Source: an uncultured Gammaproteobacteria bacterium (GTDB lineage Bacteria; Pseudomonadota; Gammaproteobacteria; Enterobacterales; Succinivibrionaceae). Taken from it: a stretch of 53,983 nucleotides of DNA. The stretch lies in NCBI GenBank assembly GCA_900315395.1, contig OMZC01000065.1, positions 1 to 53,983 of the forward strand, read 5' to 3'. Under the pieces are notes generated by a model. It worked only from the letters and a program-made list of their open reading frames with translations, was not told the origin of the DNA and ran no database searches. The translations under genes and the position numbers were made by a program. Shown one piece after another: positions 47,594 to 53,983 of the stretch (positions within the stretch are counted from its first letter, which is position 1; every line of letters begins with the position of its first letter).

Positions 47594-48967
47594 TTATTTA
47601 CCAATACAGAAAGTACTGAAAATCTTACCTAAGATATCATCAGAGGTTACTTTACCAGTGATTTCACCTAGATGGTCTTGAGCTTCTTTAATCTCTTGAG
47701 CACATAACACTAAATCACCTGTTTTAATGATTTCAATAGCGTTTTTAATATGCTTATAAGAGTTTTCTAACTCTGTTAGATGTCTTCTTCTAGCGATGAA
47801 CATACCTTCAACAGGCATAATCTGCAACAGATTAGCTAGTTTCTTTTTCAGCTCATCCAAACCATCTTCGTTCTTAGTTGATGAGGTGATCTGATTGAAT
47901 GATTTAAAAGGTTCTTTTGATAAGAGTTCTTTTACCTCATCACAAGTACCTTTATCAGACTTAGATACTACAACTAAGATCCTGTTTTCATTAGTTTCAA
48001 ATTCTTTTACTTTTTGAAGAGTTTCTAATGCATCTGTAGGAATAGTAGAGCCATCTAACATAAAGATCACAAGATCTGCTTTCTTTAATTCTTCGATAGC
48101 TTTTTTGATACCAATAGCTTCAATTTCATCTGAAGGGGTATCTCTGATACCAGCTGTATCTGTAATGACAACAGGAACACCTTCAATTTCAATTTGAGCT
48201 GTTAGAACATCTCTGGTGGTTCCAGGAATGTTTGTAACAATAGCTTTATCAGAACCTGCTAGAGCATTTAACAAGCTTGATTTACCAGCATTAGGAGCGC
48301 CAGCTAACACAATTCTTGCGCCTTCATTTAGCTTTACACCTTGATTAGCAATCTTTAAGGTTTTAGCTGCTAATTGTTCGATGTCATTTAATGCAAGATC
48401 TGTCTTACCTGATTCAAAGAAGTCTTCATGCTCTTCAGGAAAATCAAGGCAAGCTTCGAGTCTTACTCTAAAGTTTGTAATTTGCTCAGACAGAGAATTT
48501 AAATTATCTGAAAAAGCACCTTCTAATGAAGCTAAAGCTGCTTTTGCTGCACTTTGAGAGCCTGCTGAAATAAGATCTTCGACAGCTTCTGCAGCTGTTA
48601 AGTCCATCTTATTATTTAAAAAAGCTCTTTTGGTGAATTCACCTGGTTCTGCCTGTCTTACACCTTCAATACTCAGAACTGCGTTCAATACTCTTTGAGG
48701 AGCAATATTACCGCCATGACCTTGTAATTCGATGACATCTTCGCCAGTGTATGAATTAGGTGAAGCAAAATATAAAAGCACGCCTTCGTCGATTACTTCA
48801 TCATTTAGTTTAAATTGTTTGAAATAAGCTTGTCGTGCTTTTGGTGTGATATTAGTTAGTGTCTTTGCTACTGTTAAAGCCTGAGGACCAGAAACTCTTA
48901 CAATAGCAATGCCACCCCTGCCATGAGGGGTAGCGATTGCTGCAATAGTATCTTCGATTGTAGACAT
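47594..48967 (-). CDS. mnmE: tRNA modification GTPase MnmE
   Basis: MnmE (TrmE) works with MnmG to modify U34 of tRNAs. The 457-residue protein has the N-terminal folate-binding domain (STIEDTIAAIATPHGRGGIAIVRVSG), the G domain inserted in a helical domain (G1 GAPNAGKSS, G2 GTTRDV, G3 DTAG, G4-like SKSD), and the catalytic C-terminal FCIGK. It ends the rpmH-rnpA-yidD-yidC-mnmE block, 3 bp after yidC, and faces pqiC. Confidence 0.98.
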   Translation of the reverse strand: MSTIEDTIAAIATPHGRGGIAIVRVSGPQALTVAKTLTNITPKARQAYFKQFKLNDEVIDEGVLLYFASPNSYTGEDVIELQGHGGNIAPQRVLNAVLSIEGVRQAEPGEFTKRAFLNNKMDLTAAEAVEDLISAGSQSAAKAALASLEGAFSDNLNSLSEQITNFRVRLEACLDFPEEHEDFFESGKTDLALNDIEQLAAKTLKIANQGVKLNEGARIVLAGAPNAGKSSLLNALAGSDKAIVTNIPGTTRDVLTAQIEIEGVPVVITDTAGIRDTPSDEIEAIGIKKAIEELKKADLVIFMLDGSTIPTDALETLQKVKEFETNENRILVVVSKSDKGTCDEVKELLSKEPFKSFNQITSSTKNEDGLDELKKKLANLLQIMPVEGMFIARRRHLTELENSYKHIKNAIEIIKTGDLVLCAQEIKEAQDHLGEITGKVTSDDILGKIFSTFCIGK

Positions 48968-48970
48968 GAA

Positions 48971-50599
48971 TTATTTCTTTGCGACTGGAGCTTTCTTCAA
49001 GCTTAATCCACGCTTCTCTAAAGATCTAAAAATAATGAACTGCTGGAAAATGGTGAAGCTGTTTGAAACTAACCAGTACAGTGTTAAACCAGCAGGGAAT
49101 GTACAGAACATGAATGTAAATACAAAAGGCATTGCCATGAACACTTTCTTCTGAATTGGATCAGTAATAGGTGTAGGTGACATCTTCTGTAATAAGAACA
49201 TTGAGATACCGTACAGAATAGGTAATACAAAGTAAGGATCTTTTACAGATAAGTCAGTGATCCATAAAATGAAGCTTGACTGTCTTAATTCTGTAGACTC
49301 CATTAAGGTCCAGTATAAAGCGATGAAGATAGGCATCTGAATTAAAAGCGGTAGACAGCCACCTAAAGGATTTACCTTCTCAGCTTTGTACAGTTTCATG
49401 GTTTCAGCACCAATCTTCTGTCTGTCGTCCTTGTAACGCTCTTTAATCTCCATTAACTTAGGCTGTAGTAATCTCATCTTAGCCATTGAGGTGTATTGAG
49501 CCTTTGTTAGAGGGAACATCACACTTCTTACAATCAGAGTTAACACGATAATTGAGAAACCCCAGTTACCGATTAAAGAGTGAATGAAGTTTAGGATCTT
49601 AAATAATGGAATTGAGATGAACCATAACCAACCGTAATCAACAGTTAAGTCTAAGTTATTTGCAACAGCTGACATTGCATCCTGATTCTTAGGACCAACC
49701 CATAGTTTAGCTGATAAAGTCTTTTCGCTATCTGCTTTAACTACAGTGTTCTGAGTTCTAATACCAATGATTGCTGCTGTATTCTTTTCAGCTGCGCCTG
49801 AGTAAATAACGTTTGATGAATCGTTATCGCCGTTTACCCATGCTGATACGAAGTAGTGCTGAATCATAGCAACCCAGCCAGATTTTGTTGATACGTTGTA
49901 TTTGTTATCATCAATAATCTTATCTAAGGTAGCCTTCTCGTATCTGCTGTTGTCTGATGAGTAAGCTGTGCCTCTATAAGCACTTGCAACCATACCAAAG
50001 CTTGCGTTGTTCTTTAAGTATGAGTCATCTTCAGACTGCTTTAACTGACCGTACATGCAAAGATTTAAGTCTTTATCGCTGTTATTTAAGATGTCATATT
50101 TAACATTAACAACATATGAATCTCTATCAACAGTGAAAGTCTTTACATATGTAACATTGTCTTTTTCATACTTTAAAACTGCTTCAACGCTATTTTCGCC
50201 GTCTTTGATAGCATATTCAGTCTTATCTGATACATATTCAGGTCTTGATAGGTTATCAATACCATCTTTACCTGCTAAACCACTCTGAGCTTGGTAGATA
50301 AACTGAGGAGTTGTCATTAACAGATGGAATGGATCGTTTTTATCCTGTTCCTGTTTAATCTTAAGTAACTTTGCATCAACAATGTCACCACCTTGAAGAT
50401 TAATGGTGAGCTCAAGGTTGTCACTTACTAGTTTTATAACCTTACCAACAGCAGTATTAGAATTGATTTCCTGAGACTGCTGAATTGCTGCCTGCTCTAA
50501 TGCTTTTTGATCATTAGCTTTGTCTGAATTCCAATCCCAGAATAGAAACATAGCTGCGCATAGTAACAGAATAAATATAAGATTTCTTTGTTGTTCCAT
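48971..50599 (-). CDS. yidC: Membrane protein insertase YidC
   Basis: YidC inserts inner-membrane proteins alone or with SecYEG; the F0 subunits encoded nearby are classic clients. The 542-residue protein has the N-terminal membrane helix (MEQQRNLIFILLLCAAMFLFWDWN), a large periplasmic beta domain (about 40-330) and the conserved C-terminal five-helix core with WGFSIIVLTLIVRSVMFPLT, the hydrophilic-groove arginine in that segment, and GCLPLLIQMPIFIALYW. The C-terminus is basic. It is a typical gammaproteobacterial YidC in length. Confidence 0.98.
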   Translation of the reverse strand: MEQQRNLIFILLLCAAMFLFWDWNSDKANDQKALEQAAIQQSQEINSNTAVGKVIKLVSDNLELTINLQGGDIVDAKLLKIKQEQDKNDPFHLLMTTPQFIYQAQSGLAGKDGIDNLSRPEYVSDKTEYAIKDGENSVEAVLKYEKDNVTYVKTFTVDRDSYVVNVKYDILNNSDKDLNLCMYGQLKQSEDDSYLKNNASFGMVASAYRGTAYSSDNSRYEKATLDKIIDDNKYNVSTKSGWVAMIQHYFVSAWVNGDNDSSNVIYSGAAEKNTAAIIGIRTQNTVVKADSEKTLSAKLWVGPKNQDAMSAVANNLDLTVDYGWLWFISIPLFKILNFIHSLIGNWGFSIIVLTLIVRSVMFPLTKAQYTSMAKMRLLQPKLMEIKERYKDDRQKIGAETMKLYKAEKVNPLGGCLPLLIQMPIFIALYWTLMESTELRQSSFILWITDLSVKDPYFVLPILYGISMFLLQKMSPTPITDPIQKKVFMAMPFVFTFMFCTFPAGLTLYWLVSNSFTIFQQFIIFRSLEKRGLSLKKAPVAKK

Positions 50600-50619
50600 T
50601 TGGATAACCTTAAAGGCGA

Positions 50620-50862
50620 TTACTTTACTTTTTTAGGTACAGGATCATACCCACCAGGGTTTAAAGGATGACAGCGACAGATCCTTTTAAAACCAAGATA
50701 GATTCCTTTGATTAAGCCCCATTCTCTAATTGCTTCAAGAGTGTATTGTGAACAGCTAGGGTAAAAACGGCAATGCTGTCCTAGAATAGGACTAATGAAG
50801 ATTTGATAGAAGCGGATCATTAAGATCGCTATTTTTCCAAACGGTGAGATATTTGTTGCCAT
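50620..50862 (-). CDS. yidD: Membrane protein insertion efficiency factor YidD
   Basis: YidD is a small amphipathic protein at the inner membrane that aids YidC-dependent insertion. The 80-residue product has the family signature [35 protein letters not shown] segment (residues about 16-46) and [15 protein letters not shown] near the end, with the conserved cysteines. Its start overlaps the end of rnpA by 34 bp. Confidence 0.97.
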   Translation of the reverse strand: MATNISPFGKIAILMIRFYQIFISPILGQHCRFYPSCSQYTLEAIREWGLIKGIYLGFKRICRCHPLNPGGYDPVPKKVK

Positions 50863-51188
50863 AATCGTTTAAATATAGCGCTTAGTTCAGAATTGCTGAT
50901 ATCTTCTATCTTTGGTCTTGCGATAACTACAAGATCAATATTTTGAAGAGAATGTTGATTTAATCTGAATGTCTCTCTGGCAATTCGTTTAACACGATTT
51001 CGCCAAACAGCTCTTTTTAAAACTTTTTTAGGTATAACCAAGCCGAGCCTAGAACACTGAGATTCGTTGTTTTTGCGAGCAAGAACAAGCACCCCAGTAG
51101 CGCTGGCGCGGACAGGGTTTGCGAATACCTTATCGTATTCCTCGGTTGACAGTATTCTGACAGACCGAGGAAAGGTATTATTAGCCAT
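50829..51188 (-). CDS. rnpA: Ribonuclease P protein component
   Basis: RnpA is the basic protein subunit of RNase P, which cuts 5' leaders from tRNA precursors. The 119-residue protein has the RNR motif in [14 protein letters not shown] and the preceding [14 protein letters not shown] strand, with the DLVVIARP segment after it. It overlaps rpmH by 8 bp at its start and yidD by 34 bp at its end, the usual compact arrangement. Confidence 0.96.
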   Translation of the reverse strand: MANNTFPRSVRILSTEEYDKVFANPVRASATGVLVLARKNNESQCSRLGLVIPKKVLKRAVWRNRVKRIARETFRLNQHSLQNIDLVVIARPKIEDISNSELSAIFKRLWQQISHRLEK

Positions 51189-51324
51189 TAACGGTTGTTA
51201 AACGCTTACGACCCTTGGCACGGCGACGGGAAAGAACTTTACGACCGTCAGCAGTACGCATACGTACACGGAAACCGTGGGTGCGCTTACGCTTAGTTAC
51301 GTTTGGCTGGAAAGTACGCTTCAT
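51181..51324 (-). CDS. rpmH: 50S ribosomal protein L34
   Basis: L34 is a small 23S rRNA-binding protein. Reading the minus strand from the ATG at 51324 gives 47 residues starting [20 protein letters not shown], then [20 protein letters not shown] and a short tail, a clear L34. The ribosome binding site GGAG precedes it. Its stop overlaps the start of rnpA by 8 bp. The gene is much richer in G and C than its surroundings, as expected from its Arg-rich, highly expressed sequence. Confidence 0.97.
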   Translation of the reverse strand: MKRTFQPNVTKRKRTHGFRVRMRTADGRKVLSRRRAKGRKRLTTVNG

Positions 51325-51370
51325 TTGAAACTCCAACGACGGTACTACCGCCTAATTACACGGTGAATAT

Positions 51371-51396
51371 ATTAATAGCGAAATTTCACTATTAAT
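51371..51396. repeat. 26 bp near-perfect palindrome in the rpmH-dnaA spacer
   Basis: ATTAATAG-C-GAAATTTC-A-CTATTAAT is symmetrical at all but one pair. It lies 47-72 bp upstream of rpmH and about 57 bp from the dnaA -10 element, and could be an operator for either gene. Confidence 0.55.
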
Positions 51397-51449
51397 TCAA
51401 AGTACGACATTTTACATTGTAAATGCTATTAAGGTCAACACCGTTTTTG

Positions 51450-51458
51450 TGCTAAAAT
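51450..51458 (+). promoter_or_regulatory. Extended -10 promoter for dnaA
   Basis: TGcTAAAAT fits an extended -10 element about 75 bp upstream of the dnaA ATG. No DnaA box is visible in the spacer. Confidence 0.4.
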
Positions 51459-51530
51459 AGCGTGTTACTATTTTTAAACCATTAATATTGATTAATCATC
51501 TATTAATATAACAATAAAAAAGGCCCTTTT

Positions 51531-53111
51531 ATGGATTTGGTTAGAGTCTGGAAAGAAGCTATTGCTAATGTTATTAGTAAGCTCACTGATTTAAAAGAAA
51601 AGAGTGTAGTTATGTGCATCGAAAATCAGTGTTCTTTTGAAGTTTCTGGTAATAACATTGTTTTTGTTTGCAATAACGATTTAGCATCAAAAATGCTACC
51701 AATGTACGTATCCCAGTTGTTTATTGAAATTACTAAACTTCTTGGTGTTGAAAATTATGGTATGCAAATGATCATGGCTGGTAACAGACCAAGTCAAGAG
51801 CAAACTCAAATGGTAGCATCTACTCCTTTTGGTAATTCTCCTTATCCACAGCAGCAGGATCAATACATTAATGATAATTATCAGAATTCATCTAATACAG
51901 GTGCACCTGTTGCCTCTATGAATTCTCAGTATTCATATTCTGCTACAGCTCCACAATCAGTAAACTCTCAACCATTTAATGCTCAACAGTCTTATATGGC
52001 GCAAAACAATGCTTCTCAGACTTTTATGGGACAGCAAAATCGTAGCAGTGTTCCTAGAGCTAAATTTACTGATCATATTGACCCAAAAAAGACTTTTGAA
52101 AATTACATTACAGATCCTGAGAATAAGATTGCTATTGCAGCAGCCATGAGAATTGCTGAAACTCCAGGTTCTGATAACTTCAATCCGTTTTATATCTATG
52201 GTGGTTCTGGTTTAGGAAAAACTCATATTTTGTGGGCTATTGCCAATAAAATTCGCCAGACTAAGCCAAATGTATCTGTTATCTATATTAGAGCTGAAGA
52301 ATTTATTAGAAAATATGTGGACTCTATGTCACAGAAGTCCTCATTTGCTCCTCAACAGGTACATTTCCAAGATATGTTTACTCAATATGATGTATTCATA
52401 ATGGATGATATTCAAAGTCTTACCAAAGGTGATAAGGCTAGAGATACTTTCTTTGATATTATTGCTAATTTCTTAGATATCAAAGGTAAGCAGTTAATCC
52501 TAGCATCAGATGTGGCTCCAGGTAATTTAAAGAATTTCTCTGAAAGATTAGTTACAAGATTTGGATCTGGCATCTGTAGTGAAATTTATCCACCAAGCTC
52601 AGAGACTAGAACTGCTATCATTCTAAGAAAGTGTAAAGAATTAAACTTTGAATTACCTGATTCTGTTGTTGATTATATTGCTACAAACATCAGATCAAGT
52701 GTACGTGAGATTGAAGGTGCTATTAAGACTTTAAAATCTCATGTTGAGTTAAAAGGCAGTATGATTACCTATGATGAAGCTGTAAAAAGTCTGTCTAACC
52801 TAGTTAATAAAACAAGTAACAACACTACTGTTGATAGTATTAAAGACAGAGTTGCTAAAGAATTTGAAGTAACAGTTGAATCATTAGAATCTGCTTCAAG
52901 AAAGAAGAATATCTCTCAAGCTCGTTCATTTGCTATCGCTTTAGCCCATGAACTTATTCCTACACTATCAAGTAGTGATTTAGGAAGAGCTTTTAACAAA
53001 GATCATTCTTCTGTATTAGCTGCTATTGCAAGAGTTGAAGAATGGAAAGCAAAAGATAAAGATATGAATTCTCTTTATCAGAAGTTAATCCTTTCTCTTA
53101 AGAAGAATTAA
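51531..53111 (+). CDS. dnaA: Chromosomal replication initiator DnaA, with a diverged DNA-recognition signature
   Basis: DnaA binds boxes at oriC, oligomerises with ATP and opens the duplex. The 526-residue protein has domain I (about 1-85), a Gln/Ser/Asn-rich domain II linker (about 90-180), and the AAA+ domain with Walker A GGSGLGKT at 224-231 and Walker B FIMDDIQ. The C-terminal domain IV follows. There the usual GGRDHTTV signature reads NKDHSSV (D491, H492, S493, S494), one residue shorter, and the residues matching E. coli Leu422-Pro423 are serines. The minor-groove arginine is kept (R465). Overall length exceeds E. coli DnaA (467) because of the linker. dnaN follows by 20 bp. Confidence 0.97.
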   Translation: MDLVRVWKEAIANVISKLTDLKEKSVVMCIENQCSFEVSGNNIVFVCNNDLASKMLPMYVSQLFIEITKLLGVENYGMQMIMAGNRPSQEQTQMVASTPFGNSPYPQQQDQYINDNYQNSSNTGAPVASMNSQYSYSATAPQSVNSQPFNAQQSYMAQNNASQTFMGQQNRSSVPRAKFTDHIDPKKTFENYITDPENKIAIAAAMRIAETPGSDNFNPFYIYGGSGLGKTHILWAIANKIRQTKPNVSVIYIRAEEFIRKYVDSMSQKSSFAPQQVHFQDMFTQYDVFIMDDIQSLTKGDKARDTFFDIIANFLDIKGKQLILASDVAPGNLKNFSERLVTRFGSGICSEIYPPSSETRTAIILRKCKELNFELPDSVVDYIATNIRSSVREIEGAIKTLKSHVELKGSMITYDEAVKSLSNLVNKTSNNTTVDSIKDRVAKEFEVTVESLESASRKKNISQARSFAIALAHELIPTLSSSDLGRAFNKDHSSVLAAIARVEEWKAKDKDMNSLYQKLILSLKKN

Positions 53112-53131
53112 AACAATCAGGAGATTTAATT

Positions 53132-53983
53132 ATGAAGTTTAGCGTATTGCTGTCATCAATCAGCAAACAGTTATCTGAAATTGCAAGTATTGCTGGTTCT
53201 TCAACAAATAAAGATGACATTACACAAAATATCCTTATTAAAGTTGCTGATTCAATTCTTGTTTTAAAGGCTACTAATTACAATATTGAGCTTCAGACTG
53301 AAATTCCATTAACTGATGTTGTGTCTGAAGGTGAAATTACTGTTAATGCTAATAAGTTAAAAGAAACACTGTCTAATCTTGATCAGAACAATTTAGTTGA
53401 TTTTGAGCTAGATGAGCAGAATAACTTATTAGTTCTTTCAAATGGAAGCACTAACTTTGAGATCCGTACTAGATCTTCAATTGATTTCCCTTCATTTGAA
53501 ATGGAAGACATTGAACACACCATAGTATTAAAGCAGAAGCAATTAAAATCAATCATTGATTCATGTCTGTTATGTGTTTCAAACGAAGACTTTAGAGATT
53601 ACTTAAAAGGTGTTCGTTTTGAGGTAAACGGTTCTAAATTAGAGATCTTTACTTCAGATGGTCACAGAATGGCTATCCTAGAGACTCAATTAGACAATCC
53701 TTCAACTGAGGCTGAGCCTTTTGGTGTTATCTTAACTAAGAGATGTGCTTCTCAATTAGCTAAGATTGTAAATGAAGAAGCAGATTCTGATGTTACCTTG
53801 TCATTTACAAAGAATGCTGTTCAGACATCTTGCAACAACTACAAGATGAATTCTAAGTTGATTAACTGTGGTTATCCTAATGTAAGATCAGTTATTCCAA
53901 AGACTATTGATTCTATTATTTCTATTCCAAAGGATACTTTCACAAACCTAATTAAGCAGGTTTCTGTATTATCTTCAAAGAGA
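53132..53983 (+). CDS. dnaN: DNA polymerase III beta sliding clamp (partial, runs off the window)
   Basis: The beta clamp encircles DNA and tethers polymerases. An ATG at 53132 with CAGGAG upstream opens a frame of 284 codons that continues past the window end; the family is about 366 residues, so roughly three quarters is present. The product starts MKFSVLLSSISKQLSEIASI and has the clamp segments FEIRTRSSIDFPSF, YLKGVRFEVNG and TSDGHRMA. It follows dnaA in the conserved dnaA-dnaN order. Confidence 0.97.
   Translation, partial: MKFSVLLSSISKQLSEIASIAGSSTNKDDITQNILIKVADSILVLKATNYNIELQTEIPLTDVVSEGEITVNANKLKETLSNLDQNNLVDFELDEQNNLLVLSNGSTNFEIRTRSSIDFPSFEMEDIEHTIVLKQKQLKSIIDSCLLCVSNEDFRDYLKGVRFEVNGSKLEIFTSDGHRMAILETQLDNPSTEAEPFGVILTKRCASQLAKIVNEEADSDVTLSFTKNAVQTSCNNYKMNSKLINCGYPNVRSVIPKTIDSIISIPKDTFTNLIKQVSVLSSKR

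Overview
This 54 kb window is AT-rich, gene-dense bacterial chromosome from a gammaproteobacterium. Gene order and the diverged E. coli-like proteins suggest an anaerobic or fermentative, low-GC lineage such as the Succinivibrionaceae; that assignment is inferred from reading the proteins, not from a search. No insertion sequence, prophage, CRISPR array, tRNA or rRNA was seen. Nearly every gene belongs to a recognised housekeeping cluster.

Layout. 1-3.1 kb (- strand): a small membrane protein, a solute-binding lipoprotein and a GGDEF/receiver/HD-GYP signalling protein, followed by a 450 bp non-coding stretch with several hairpins. 3.5-7.8 kb: uvrA with a DUF2750 gene (-), divergent from ssb (+). 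8-12.7 kb (+): mreBCD, maf (yhdE) and tldD. 12.8-22.5 kb (-): a long envelope and regulation block, kdsC-lptCAB-rpoN-hpf-ptsN-rapZ-mlaFEDCB-darP, in the E. coli order. 22.6-25.6 kb: rpoH and ftsY (-) with rsmD divergent (+); ftsEX is not between ftsY and rpoH. 25.7-37.1 kb (-): mnmG-rsmG-parA-parB-atpI-atpBEFHAGDC. 37.1-37.75 kb: a gene-free AT-rich segment with repeated DnaA-box-like 9-mers, the probable replication origin. 37.75-38.9 kb: a porin (+). 39-40.9 kb (-): earP and efp, a rhamnosyltransferase with its Arg32-type EF-P target. 41.1-44.2 kb (+): an anaerobic ribonucleotide reductase locus in which the glycyl-radical domain is a separate small gene between nrdD and nrdG. 44.2-47.5 kb (+): pqiABC. 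47.6-51.3 kb (-): rpmH-rnpA-yidD-yidC-mnmE. 51.5 kb to the end (+): dnaA and the start of dnaN.

How the genes work together. The window holds the replication-initiation and segregation core (oriC candidate, dnaA, dnaN, parAB), ATP synthase, and much of the machinery for building the Gram-negative envelope (Kdo phosphatase, LPS export by Lpt, phospholipid trafficking by Mla and Pqi, YidC insertase, MreBCD cell shape). It also carries three global regulators (sigma-54, sigma-32, and the EIIA-Ntr/RapZ pair).

The most unusual feature is the split class III ribonucleotide reductase. NrdD ends just after its zinc-ribbon cysteines and lacks the RVxGY radical motif. A 52-residue protein with that motif follows behind a hairpin terminator and its own ribosome binding site. 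Other points of interest are non-canonical DnaA boxes paired with a diverged DnaA DNA-recognition signature, a four-cysteine insertion in ATP synthase subunit a, and several unexplained palindromes in promoter regions.
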